A stretch of 51,880 bases of DNA from Desulfobacterales bacterium (GTDB lineage: Bacteria; Desulfobacterota; Desulfobacteria; Desulfobacterales; JARGFK01), in NCBI GenBank assembly GCA_029211065.1, contig JARGFK010000022.1, positions 1-51,880 of the forward strand. The letters run 5' to 3'. This document shows positions 1 to 8,123 of the stretch, piece after piece. Position numbers and translations under genes: made by a program. The notes under the pieces are model-generated. The model did not search any database and was not told the DNA's origin. It was given only the letters and a program-made list of their open reading frames with translations. The number at the start of each line of letters is the position of its first letter. Position 1 is the first letter of the stretch.

Positions 1-58
1 GCGGGATAGTTGGGTCACGGGATGGCGGGTTAAACTACTGCGGGATTTGCGGGGTCAC
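1..58. repeat. Imperfect direct repeat at window edge
   Basis: Bases 1-18 and 40-58 are near copies of each other. Both begin GCGGGAT and end GGGTCAC, with a few changes and one length difference in the middle. They lie just upstream of, or inside the uncertain 5' end of, the DUF429-like remnant. No function can be assigned. Confidence 0.45.
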
Positions 59-382
59 TCATTCTGGGACGTAGCAGGTATTGATGTTGGCGGAGAAGTG
101 AAAGGCTTTCACGCCGTGGCGCTGCGGGGTGAAATTTTCATGGATAAAACGACCACTACCAATCCTTCTGGGATTGTCAATTGGTGCCTTGACCACAGTG
201 CCACGGTTGTTTCAGTGGATGCCCCCTGCGGATGGAGTCAAACTGGATCGTCCCGTCAGGCTGAACGCGAGTTGGAGCTGTTAGGGAAAAAGATATATTG
301 CTTCGCGACGCCTACGCGCGAATGCTCAGAAAATTACGACAAGGGATTTTACGATGTCGTACCGGCCTGCCGCGCCGAGTAA
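47..382 (+). pseudogene. Truncated DUF429-like (RNase H-fold) protein remnant
   Basis: The frame encodes a segment resembling the N-terminal part of DUF429 family proteins, which are predicted RNase H-fold nucleases of unknown role. It has the motif AGIDVGG near residue 10, followed by KGFHAVAL, and a VSVDAPCGW block near residues 57-65. The product stops at 111 residues, while the family is usually well over 200 residues, and the expected C-terminal half is not recognisable in any frame up to base 546. The TTG at 47 has no convincing ribosome binding site, and the frame stays open back to base 2, so the true start may lie outside the window. I read this as a decayed or truncated gene. The family call is from memory of conserved motifs and is moderately sure. 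Confidence 0.55.
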
Positions 383-546
383 TTTTTACCAGCGAAAAAC
401 TACCTTGATAATCCTCAGCAGTTTCGATTTCTGGTAGCTGATTACTATGATGGGGACACAATTAGGTCGAATATCAATAGATAGATAGAAAATTAAAATT
501 TGATGGGCATATCGAAAGTTCTTTGAGATCGAGAGGAATCTGACAA

Positions 547-1200
547 ATGGATATTATTTCTGCAATGAAGGAACGAAGAAGCGTCAGGGCCTTTAGCGAC
601 AAACCGGTATCGCGGGAGGACATTGAAACTGTAATTGCCGCAGCCGGTCTGGCGCCTTCCGCCATTAACCTGCAGCCATGGGAGTTTATCGTCACCTACG
701 GTGAAGAAAAAGAGCGCCTCGTTCGCCGCTTGAAGAAAGCCCATGCGGAAAGAAAGGTTTCCTGCGGACCGGGCACCGCCAAACCATTGCCGCAAAAATA
801 CACCGAGCGAAGCCGTAAGGCTTTGGCGGTAATGGAACCTAAAATCTCGCAAACCGGAATGCCGTTTAACCGGTTTATCGAGGATGGAAGCTGTTCTTTT
901 TACGGGGCACCCATCGCCATTATCGTTGCGATCGACAGGGTTTTTCCTTCTATCCGCTACCTGGACGTGGGGATGAGCGTGTCCTATCTGTTGCTGGCCG
1001 CTCAGGCCAAGGGTCTGTCCACCTGTCCCATCGGTCTGATTGTCGCATATGCCGATGACATTGTCGATGTACTCAATATATCAAGCGAAAAGGAAATTCT
1101 CCTGGGGATTTCCATGGGATATGCCGATCAAACCGCCCCGGCAAACGATTTTAAGACCGGACGGGAGGATTTAAGCAAAATACTCAGCTGGTATGAGTGA
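547..1200 (+). CDS. Nitroreductase family protein
   Basis: A 217-residue FMN-dependent nitroreductase-fold oxidoreductase, probably cytoplasmic and dimeric. The N-terminus has the family's RRSVRAF motif (residues 11-17), which contacts FMN phosphate, followed by APSAINLQPW (about 35-44), the usual flavin-binding stretch. The central region carries GAPIAIIVA and a DVGMSVSYLLLAAQAKGL helix, typical of the family. Length matches single-domain members of about 170-220 residues. A purine-rich GAGAGGAAT lies about 8 bases before the ATG. The substrate cannot be read from sequence. Members act on nitroaromatics, quinones or flavins. It is followed after 88 bp by a second flavin oxidoreductase on the same strand, so the two may be co-transcribed. 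Confidence 0.9.
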   Translation: MDIISAMKERRSVRAFSDKPVSREDIETVIAAAGLAPSAINLQPWEFIVTYGEEKERLVRRLKKAHAERKVSCGPGTAKPLPQKYTERSRKALAVMEPKISQTGMPFNRFIEDGSCSFYGAPIAIIVAIDRVFPSIRYLDVGMSVSYLLLAAQAKGLSTCPIGLIVAYADDIVDVLNISSEKEILLGISMGYADQTAPANDFKTGREDLSKILSWYE

Positions 1201-1203
1201 TTG

Positions 1204-1264
1204 GGAAGCTGCGAGGCTATGAGGCTGGGAGGCGAATGCGCCTATGAGCTGATAAGCTGATGAG
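1204..1264. repeat. Short-period GAGGCT/AAGCTG repeat spacer
   Basis: The spacer between the two oxidoreductase genes is built of loosely periodic 7-8-mers: AAGCTG, GAGGCTAT, GAGGCTGG, GAGGCGAA, then TGAGCTGA, TAAGCTGA, TGAGCGG. It does not code for anything I recognise and has no clear hairpin terminator. Confidence 0.5.
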
Positions 1265-1288
1265 CGGTTAACCAGGAGGGAGTTTGAA

Positions 1289-2404
1289 ATGCCGATACTG
1301 TTTGAGAAAACGAGGATAAATTCGCTGGCGCTGAAAAACCGTTTTGTGCGCTCCGCCACCTGGGAGGGGATGGCGCATAAGGATGGCGCCTGCAGCCGGC
1401 GTCTGATCGATCTGATGGCTGAACTGGCCCGGGGCGGTGTCGGTCTGATCATCAGCAGCCACGCTTTTGTATTACCCCAAGGGCAGGCAAGTCCCTGGCA
1501 GGTCGGGGCTTACGGCGATGAACTCCTTCCGGGGTTAACCCGGCTGGCCCAGGCCGTCCATGACAACGGCGGCAAGATCCTATTGCAACTGGCGCATGCC
1601 GGCTGCCATGCGGATACAGAATTGACCGGACAGCCGCCCATGGGCCCATCGGCCCTCAATAACGATCCAGGCGAATCCTGCCGGGAAATGAACGTTGCAG
1701 AAATCGATCAAACTGTCATTGCATTCGGCCGGGCCGCTGCAAGGGCCAAGCGGGCCGGTTTTGACGGCGTTCAGATTCACGCAGCGCACGGATACCTGCT
1801 GAGTCAGTTTTTGTCCCCTTTTTATAACAAACGCACGGATCACTATGGCGGCAGTATCGCCAATCGCTCCCGGATCGTGCTGGATGTTTTGAAATCCATT
1901 CGCAACCAAACGGACAACCATTTTCCGGTCATGATCAAGATGAATTCCGAGGATTATCTTGAGACCGGGTTGACGATGTCTGAAATGCTGCAGACGGCAA
2001 AGCGGCTGCAGCAGGCGGGGATCGATGCCGTTGAACTGAGCGGCGGCACAAAGTTTTCCGGAAAACTCAATCCGATCCGCAGCGGCAAAATCAATCCGGA
2101 AAATGAAGCATTTTATAAAGAAGCGGCAGGGGCTTTCAAGGAATCCATTTCAGTTCCGCTGCTGCTGGTGGGCGGCATTCGTTCCTATGGGGTTGCCCAA
2201 GGGTTGGTTGAGGCCGGGCTGGCGGACTATATTTCTCTGTGCCGCCCCCTTATCAGGGAGCCTGGTCTTGTTAAAAGGTGGCAGAGCGGTGATACCGGCA
2301 AATCCATGTGCCGGTCGGACAACCTGTGCTTCCGCCCGGCCCGTGAGGGAAAAGGGATCTATTGCGTCAGAAGTGAAAAAGAACAGCAACATGAAATCCT
2401 TTGA
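1289..2404 (+). CDS. NADH:flavin oxidoreductase (Old Yellow Enzyme family)
   Basis: A 371-residue single-domain TIM-barrel flavoenzyme that likely reduces alpha,beta-unsaturated carbonyl or enoyl substrates with FMN. Seen motifs: KNRFVRSATWEG at residues 17-28, LLQLAHAGCHA near 98-108, the paired-histidine QIHAAHGYLLSQF near 163-175, and RTDHYGGS near 181-188, all family hallmarks. The second domain (FAD/NAD) of 2,4-dienoyl-CoA reductases is absent. Near the C-terminus, Cys341, Cys347 and Cys359 form a cluster reminiscent of the Fe-S cysteines of larger family members, but it seems one ligand short, so cluster binding is doubtful. An AGGAGG sequence about 11 bases upstream supports the ATG. 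The 3' end overlaps the chosen recB start by 14 bp. Confidence 0.88.
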   Translation: MPILFEKTRINSLALKNRFVRSATWEGMAHKDGACSRRLIDLMAELARGGVGLIISSHAFVLPQGQASPWQVGAYGDELLPGLTRLAQAVHDNGGKILLQLAHAGCHADTELTGQPPMGPSALNNDPGESCREMNVAEIDQTVIAFGRAAARAKRAGFDGVQIHAAHGYLLSQFLSPFYNKRTDHYGGSIANRSRIVLDVLKSIRNQTDNHFPVMIKMNSEDYLETGLTMSEMLQTAKRLQQAGIDAVELSGGTKFSGKLNPIRSGKINPENEAFYKEAAGAFKESISVPLLLVGGIRSYGVAQGLVEAGLADYISLCRPLIREPGLVKRWQSGDTGKSMCRSDNLCFRPAREGKGIYCVRSEKEQQHEIL

Positions 2405-5400
2405 TCCCCTGAATACGCCTCTGACCGGAACCAACCTCATCGAAGCAAGTGCGGGCACCGGTAAAACTCACGCCATCGAAGGCCTGTTTCTGCGGCTCTT
2501 AATTGAGCTGCGGCTTTCCGTTGAAGAGATCCTTGTGGTAACCTTTACCAAAGCCGCCACCGAAGAGCTGAAGAATCGGATTCGCACACGCCTGACAGCA
2601 GTCCAGGCGGCTTTGGCCCAAGGGTCCAGTGACGACCTCCTGATCAATGCGCTGATACAGAAAAACAGGGGGGAGATCCGGCAACTGCTTCAAAACGCGT
2701 TGATGAATTTTGATCAGGCCGCGATCTTTACCATCCACGGCTTTTGTCAGCGGATCCTGCATGAGCATGCCTTTGAAACCGGCAGCCTGTTTGATACCGA
2801 ACTCATTACCGACCAAAGGGATTTGCTGCGTGGGATTGCAGACGACTTCTGGCGGAATCATTTTTACAGGACGGTCCCGGAGGTCGTCCACTACGCCATA
2901 GAAAAACTCAAGGGTCCGGAGTATTTTTTGAAACTGATGGAACGATGGCAGGCAACAGACATAAAGATCGTTCCAAGGGTTGCAAAACCTTTCTGGCAAA
3001 GCCTTCCGCCTTATCGCGCCGTCTTTGAAAAACTCCGGAACGCCTGGCCTGAATCCCGTGCGGCCGTTGCTGAAGCGTTCAATAGTCCGTCATTAAAGGA
3101 CAATATCTACGGCAGCCTTAAGTTAAATAAAACCGGCGCGGAACATTCTGTCCGTGAAATCAAAGTGATGGCCCTGCTTTCGGAAATGGACGGATTCAGC
3201 AGCTCTCCCGGATATGTCGCCACGATTTTCAAGGATATTGATAAATTTACAACGACAAAGCTGCTGCGGTCCGTTAAATCCGGCCGGCCGGCGCCCCATT
3301 TAACATTTTTTGATCTATGCGACGAATTGGTCCAAAAAAAGGACGCCCTTGCTGCTGAACTTGAAACCTATCTGCTGTATTTAAAAACAGAATTTTTTCA
3401 ATATGCTGATCGTGAACTGTCTATCCGCAAAAAAGAAAATAATGTTCAGTTTTTTGACGATTTGCTGCTGAAGGTCAAAAACGCCCTGGCGGATACAGCC
3501 GGCAATAGCCTTGCAGCGGCGATTCGACGCAAATATAAAGCAGCCCTTGTGGACGAATTTCAGGATACGGACCCGGTCCAGTATGATGTTTTTTCCCGTT
3601 TATTTTCATCTGAAGACCATGTGCTTTTCATGATCGGCGATCCGAAGCAGGCCATTTACGGTTTTCGCGGCGCCGATATTTTCACTTACATGCGGGCCTC
3701 CCGTACCGCCCCCCGAAAATATACCTTGACGGAAAACTGGCGTTCGGAGCAGGGGATGATCAACGCCGTAAACACAATGTTCCAAAGGGTTAAATCACCC
3801 TTTTTGTTCAGAGATATCGGTTTTTCAAAAGGGACATCGGGCAGGCAAAACATTTCCGCTGGTGATACGCCTAAACCGGCCATGACCATCTGGCATCTCA
3901 AGGGAGATGCGGGTAAACCCATATCCAAAAAGAATGCCACGGAAATTGTCGCAGCCCAAGTTGCCGCTGAAATCGTCCACCTTCTGAACGCAGAACCGGA
4001 ACCGATTGCCGCCGGCGATATGGCCGTTCTCGTCCGAACGAATCGTCAGGCCCAATTAATCAAAACGGTTTTGTCCCAGGCTCGCGTGCCGGCTGTCCTC
4101 TACAGCACCGGTAATATTTTTAGATCCCATGAGGCCATGGAAATGGAAAGGCTCCTGGCGTCTGTCTCAGAGCCGATGAATGATCGCAGGCTGCGGGCGG
4201 CGCTTGTCACGGACATGATGGGGGGCAGCGCCGAAATGATTTGCCGTTTGGAAGAGGGGACAACCGAATGGGAATCCAGACGGTTGCGCATGCGGGAATA
4301 TTATCATTTATGGGAAAAGCATGGATTCATGCGGATGATGCGTCAAATGCTCATCAATGAAGAAATCAGGACCCGCTTGCTGACCTTCCCTGATGGCGAA
4401 CGCCGCCTGACCAATGTCCTGCACCTGGCGGAACTTCTCCAGCATGAATCAACAGAGAATAAAAAAGGGTTGACCGCACTCATCAAGTGGCTGGCTGAAC
4501 AACGCAAAGATTCAACACCCGGAATGGAAACGCATCAGCTTCGCCTTGAGAGTGATGCGGATGCCATAAAAATCGTTACCATTCATAAAAGCAAAGGCCT
4601 GGAGTATCCGGTGGTGTTCTGCCCCTTTCTGTGGGATGGGTCATTATCGCAAAAAGAGGAATTATTCTTTCACGATCCGGTTGACGAAGGCATGACCCTC
4701 GATCTTTCCGCTGATAAAGATGCAGCGCATCTGTCTATTTCAGCAAGAGAACTGTTGGCGGAAAACATCCGGCTGCTTTACGTTGCAATCACACGCGCCA
4801 AAAAACGGTGCTATCTGGCATGGGGTCGTATCAATACCGCCGAAACCGCTCCCCTGGCGTATTTGTTTCATCATGCCCCAGACGGCCCTGACGAGGACAT
4901 TGTTGCCGCACTGCACAGGGAGATTTCCCAGAAAAGCGATGCGGAGATTAACCGTGATTTACATAAACTTGCCGAAAGTTCCGCGGGGAGTGTTGAAATC
5001 GTTGAATTGCCGGAACGGCCTGTCGCCGGCAGCCTGACAGTTTCTCCGAAAGGCTCCGGGAAGCTGCACTGTCGAACTTTCAGCGGGAAAATCGATTGGG
5101 GCTGGCGGGTTTTAAGCTATTCTACATTGGTTTCCCAGGCGGTTCCAACAGAGACATTGCCGGATCGGGACGCTACTGTTACAACCCGGCCGGAAACGGG
5201 TGCTGAATTGGCGCAGCGAAATATTTTTTCATTTCCCAAAGGGGGACACGCCGGAAATTTTTTTCACGATATTTTTGAGAACTTTGATTTCAACAACACC
5301 GATGACGCCTATTGCAGCCGACTGGTGGAGATTAAACTGGCTGAGTATGGGTTCGAACCGGCATGGAAGGAAACCGTCTGCCGCACGATCCAGAATGTTG

Positions 5401-5957
5401 TCTCCTTGCCCCTGAAGGGTAATGGCAGTGACTTTACCCTGTCCGTAATTCCGAAAAGCGACCGGCTGCATGAACTGGAATTCTATTTTCCGCTGGCATC
5501 GTTATCACCGCGAAAGTTAAAAAGGGTATTTAAGGATTGCGGTATTGCCGATGTCCCGGACCAGTTTCCAGAAGGTTTTGAGAATTTGGTTTTTGCGCCG
5601 GTCAAGGGTTTTATGAAAGGTTTCATGGACCTGGTTTTTCGCTTTCAGGACCGCTTTTATCTCATTGACTGGAAATCAAATTTTCTGGGACCGACCCTTC
5701 AGGATTATCGACGCTCAGCACTTGTCAATGTCATGCGGAACGAATTGTATTTTCTGCAATATCAAATCTATACCCTGGCCGTTCACCAATACCTTCAGCG
5801 CCGGATAGCCGGTTATCGATATGAAAAAAATTTTGGCGGCGTTTTCTATATTTTTCTGCGTGGCGTGGCGCCGGTTCAAGGGATGGAATTCGGCATCTTT
5901 AGGGACATTCCACCGCCGGATTCGGTTTACGCATTGGCAAAGGCACTCATCCCCTGA
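2391..5957 (+). CDS. recB: RecBCD-type exonuclease V beta subunit (RecB)
   Basis: A 1188-residue superfamily 1A helicase with a C-terminal nuclease, the beta subunit of RecBCD-type DNA-end processing for recombinational repair. Motifs in order: Walker A EASAGTGKT (18-26), Walker B VDEFQDTD (about 385), GDPKQAIYGFRGAD (about 416), TENWRS, TIHKSKGLEYPVVF (about 730) and LLYVAITRAK (about 795). The RecB nuclease domain follows, with GNFFHDIF, GFMDLVF and LIDWKS (about 1075-1097). Length is close to E. coli RecB. The frame is open back to base 2103, but that part overlaps the flavoenzyme gene in another frame and is not RecB-like, so I start at ATG 2391. This start has no strong ribosome binding site, which suggests coupling to the upstream gene. 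recD follows after 13 bp. No recC lies in the window. Confidence 0.93.
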   Translation: MKSFDPLNTPLTGTNLIEASAGTGKTHAIEGLFLRLLIELRLSVEEILVVTFTKAATEELKNRIRTRLTAVQAALAQGSSDDLLINALIQKNRGEIRQLLQNALMNFDQAAIFTIHGFCQRILHEHAFETGSLFDTELITDQRDLLRGIADDFWRNHFYRTVPEVVHYAIEKLKGPEYFLKLMERWQATDIKIVPRVAKPFWQSLPPYRAVFEKLRNAWPESRAAVAEAFNSPSLKDNIYGSLKLNKTGAEHSVREIKVMALLSEMDGFSSSPGYVATIFKDIDKFTTTKLLRSVKSGRPAPHLTFFDLCDELVQKKDALAAELETYLLYLKTEFFQYADRELSIRKKENNVQFFDDLLLKVKNALADTAGNSLAAAIRRKYKAALVDEFQDTDPVQYDVFSRLFSSEDHVLFMIGDPKQAIYGFRGADIFTYMRASRTAPRKYTLTENWRSEQGMINAVNTMFQRVKSPFLFRDIGFSKGTSGRQNISAGDTPKPAMTIWHLKGDAGKPISKKNATEIVAAQVAAEIVHLLNAEPEPIAAGDMAVLVRTNRQAQLIKTVLSQARVPAVLYSTGNIFRSHEAMEMERLLASVSEPMNDRRLRAALVTDMMGGSAEMICRLEEGTTEWESRRLRMREYYHLWEKHGFMRMMRQMLINEEIRTRLLTFPDGERRLTNVLHLAELLQHESTENKKGLTALIKWLAEQRKDSTPGMETHQLRLESDADAIKIVTIHKSKGLEYPVVFCPFLWDGSLSQKEELFFHDPVDEGMTLDLSADKDAAHLSISARELLAENIRLLYVAITRAKKRCYLAWGRINTAETAPLAYLFHHAPDGPDEDIVAALHREISQKSDAEINRDLHKLAESSAGSVEIVELPERPVAGSLTVSPKGSGKLHCRTFSGKIDWGWRVLSYSTLVSQAVPTETLPDRDATVTTRPETGAELAQRNIFSFPKGGHAGNFFHDIFENFDFNNTDDAYCSRLVEIKLAEYGFEPAWKETVCRTIQNVVSLPLKGNGSDFTLSVIPKSDRLHELEFYFPLASLSPRKLKRVFKDCGIADVPDQFPEGFENLVFAPVKGFMKGFMDLVFRFQDRFYLIDWKSNFLGPTLQDYRRSALVNVMRNELYFLQYQIYTLAVHQYLQRRIAGYRYEKNFGGVFYIFLRGVAPVQGMEFGIFRDIPPPDSVYALAKALIP

Positions 5958-5970
5958 AATTATCAAATTT

Positions 5971-7833
5971 ATGAAAAATCTTATAAGCAAATTATATCAA
6001 TATACAATATTTAACGAAATTGATATTCGGTTTGCCGAATTTATTTGCAAATTGGATGGCAATGAAGATGGGGTTATATTCCTGAGCGCCGCTCTTGTGA
6101 GCAGCGTAACCGGCGGCGGGGACATCTGCATGGATTTAGATCGCTACGCCCAAAGGGTAGTGGTCGCATCTACGGACACCTGCGGACCGGTCGCCTGCCC
6201 GGAATTATCGGTTTGGCGGGAAAAGCTTACGGCCAGCACTGTTGTCGGCAGGCCGGGCGACCATAGACCCCTCATCCTTGACAGCCAAAACCGCTTGTAT
6301 TTATATCGATACTGGGAGTATCAGCAAAAACTGGCGGATGGCATCAGGCGAAAAGCGTCAAACAAAATGAGTGGGGTGAACCTGGCTGTTCTGAAGGACG
6401 GCTTGAAACGGCTTTTCAAGTCATCAGCACCGCTCATTGACTGGCAGCAAATCGCAGCGATGGCAGCTGTTCTAAACCGTTTCAGCGTCATTTCCGGCGG
6501 GCCCGGCACCGGCAAAACTTATCTGGTGGCAAAAATTTTAGCACTCCTTCTAGAACAGGATGGCGGCAGCGGTTTGCGGATCTTTCTGACAGCGCCCACC
6601 GGAAAGGCTGCCATGAAATTGTCTGAAACAATAGAAGCCGCCATTCAAGCCATACCCTGTCCGGATGCAATCCGTGACGCAATACCCATTGAGGCCGCTA
6701 CCGTACACCGGTTGCTGAAGACAATTCCGCATTCTCCCTATTTTCATCATTGCGAAGAAAACCCGCTGCCGGCGGACGTGGTGGTTGTGGACGAGGCATC
6801 CATGATCGATCTGGCATTAATGTCAAAGCTGTTTCAAGCGATACCGGCTGATGCCCGGGTGATACTGGTGGGTGACAGGGACCAACTGGCTTCGGTTGAA
6901 CCGGGTTCGGTCCTGGGTGACATTTGTGTTTCCTATCATAGTCATCATTTTTCAGAAAATTTTTCCGAACACGTCAAACAGTTAACCGGTCTTCCCCTAA
7001 ACGCGCCGGATATCAGAATCCTTCCGAAGGAGGGGCTCTACGACAGCATTCTGACATTGCACAAGAACTATCGCTTTTCAGAGACGGGCGGCATCGGCGG
7101 GTTTAGCTGCGCGGTGAAGTTGGGAAGCGCCGTGGACGCTGCTGCATTGCTGGTCCAGGGGGACGATCTCGGACTCATCTGGAAAGACGCACCCACCGCA
7201 GGGGCGCTCCAGGCGGAGCTGGAGCGATCCATCCTAAAGGAATACAGTTCCTTTCTGCAAACAACGGAGCCGGTGGCCGCCTTGGAAAAGTTTAATAATT
7301 TTCAGATTTTGTGCGTCCTTAACAAAGGGCCCTTCGGCATACAAGCCGTCAATCATCTGACGGAGCAGGTTTTGCGCCGCCATGGACTTATCAGCGCCGA
7401 CCATCGGCTGCAGCGTCCCTGGTACCGGGGCCGACCGGTCATCATCACCCGCAACGATTACAGGCTGGGACTGTACAACGGGGATATCGGCATCACCCTG
7501 CCGGACTCCGATGATGATGATGACGACGGCACCCTATATGTATTTTTTCAGGGCCTACACGGTGAAACCAAGCGGTTTATTCCCCAACAATTGCCGGAAC
7601 ATGCGACCGTTTATGCCATGACCGTGCATAAAAGCCAGGGATCGGAATTTGCGAAAGTTCTGTTGATTCTGCCCGATAAGGACGTTGCGGTTTTGACGAG
7701 GGAACTCATCTATACAGCGGTTACCCGGGCCAGGGAACAAGTCGTCATTTGCGGAAGCAAGCCCATATTGCAAGCCGCCATCTCTCGCAGGATCGACCGG
7801 ACGTCCGGCCTGAAGGATGCACTCTGGCAATAA
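5971..7833 (+). CDS. recD: RecBCD-type exonuclease V alpha subunit (RecD)
   Basis: A 620-residue superfamily 1B 5'-3' helicase, partner of RecB. Motifs: Walker A GGPGTGKT (about 175-182), APTGKAA (motif Ia), VVDEASMID (about 272, motif II), VGDRDQLASVEPGSVLGD (motif III), LHKNYRF, TVHKSQGSEF (about 551, motif V) and YTAVTRAREQV (motif VI). The N-terminal 130 residues match the RecD region that contacts the partner subunits. The start at ATG 5971 is preferred over upstream in-frame codons because the N-terminus KNLISKLYQYTIFNEIDIR matches RecD proteins and the extension would overlap recB. A run of six consecutive Asp residues (about 515-520, bases 7513-7530) sits between motifs IV and V. It is probably an exposed loop. 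Confidence 0.92.
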   Translation: MKNLISKLYQYTIFNEIDIRFAEFICKLDGNEDGVIFLSAALVSSVTGGGDICMDLDRYAQRVVVASTDTCGPVACPELSVWREKLTASTVVGRPGDHRPLILDSQNRLYLYRYWEYQQKLADGIRRKASNKMSGVNLAVLKDGLKRLFKSSAPLIDWQQIAAMAAVLNRFSVISGGPGTGKTYLVAKILALLLEQDGGSGLRIFLTAPTGKAAMKLSETIEAAIQAIPCPDAIRDAIPIEAATVHRLLKTIPHSPYFHHCEENPLPADVVVVDEASMIDLALMSKLFQAIPADARVILVGDRDQLASVEPGSVLGDICVSYHSHHFSENFSEHVKQLTGLPLNAPDIRILPKEGLYDSILTLHKNYRFSETGGIGGFSCAVKLGSAVDAAALLVQGDDLGLIWKDAPTAGALQAELERSILKEYSSFLQTTEPVAALEKFNNFQILCVLNKGPFGIQAVNHLTEQVLRRHGLISADHRLQRPWYRGRPVIITRNDYRLGLYNGDIGITLPDSDDDDDDGTLYVFFQGLHGETKRFIPQQLPEHATVYAMTVHKSQGSEFAKVLLILPDKDVAVLTRELIYTAVTRAREQVVICGSKPILQAAISRRIDRTSGLKDALWQ

Positions 7834-7960
7834 GCCCTGCTGTGCGATAACCGGGCATCCGTCATGATGGGAGCAAAACGTCCGAAACAGTATGGAGAAG
7901 ACGTTTGTATATGGCTGCACCACCGAATTTGCATCTATGTCTTGAAAATGTCTCAAAATG

Positions 7961-8015
7961 CGTTTATACCGCTTTCTATAGTAATGTTCCGAAACAATGA
8001 ATTGCGGTATAAACG
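7961..8015. repeat. Perfect 12-bp inverted repeat flanking repeat copy A
   Basis: CGTTTATACCGC at 7961-7972 and its exact reverse complement at 8004-8015 are separated by 31 bp. The arms bracket the dispersed repeat, giving a small element-like or operator-like structure. Copy B lacks the right arm. Confidence 0.7.
7962..8004 (+). repeat. 43-bp dispersed repeat, copy A
   Basis: By hand alignment, 38 of 43 bases match the copy at 48753-48795 in the same orientation and with no gaps. Both start GTTTATACCGCTTTC and end AATGAATTG. This copy lies 120 bp upstream of fabH. Confidence 0.75.
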
Positions 8016-8062
8016 GTTGTAGAAAAAAACGTTGGGATAACGGAACGTTTTTTTGACAACCG
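8014..8062. repeat. Long imperfect hairpin with A/T tracts
   Basis: Left arm 8014-8033 (CGGTTGT, A-tract, CGTT) pairs with right arm 8044-8062 (AACG, T-tract, GACAACCG), with one mismatch or bulge and a loop of about 10 bases. The T-tract lies within the stem, so it is not a textbook terminator. It could end recD transcription or be part of a small palindromic element. Confidence 0.6.
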
Positions 8063-8123
8063 CTATATAAGCTCCGCATTGTATAAAAGATTTCGAAACG
8101 CTAAACAACAATAAGGGGATTGG

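Larger units (their letters stand above)
7834..8123. other. Non-coding structured spacer between recD and fabH
   Basis: This 290-bp spacer holds no supported gene. Its right part is dominated by two inverted repeats (7961-8015 and 8014-8062) and a 43-bp sequence repeated at 48753-48795. A TATAAA at 8082-8087 and a TTGACA at 8053-8058 are both present, but 23 bp apart, so they do not form a standard sigma-70 promoter. Confidence 0.6.

Noticed and set aside
2103-2390. N-terminal extension of the recB frame
   Set aside because: It runs in another frame through the flavoenzyme gene and has no RecB-like sequence; the conserved N-terminus begins at ATG 2391.
5341-5370. GGTTCGAACC as a tRNA T-loop
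   Set aside because: It lies inside recB coding sequence and has no tRNA arms around it; no tRNA was found in the window.
5821-5970. N-terminal extension of the recD frame
   Set aside because: It overlaps the end of recB; the RecD-like sequence begins at ATG 5971.
8053-8087. Promoter for fabH (TTGACA 8053, TATAAA 8082)
   Set aside because: Spacing of 23 bp is too long for sigma-70, and the TTGACA lies inside a hairpin arm.
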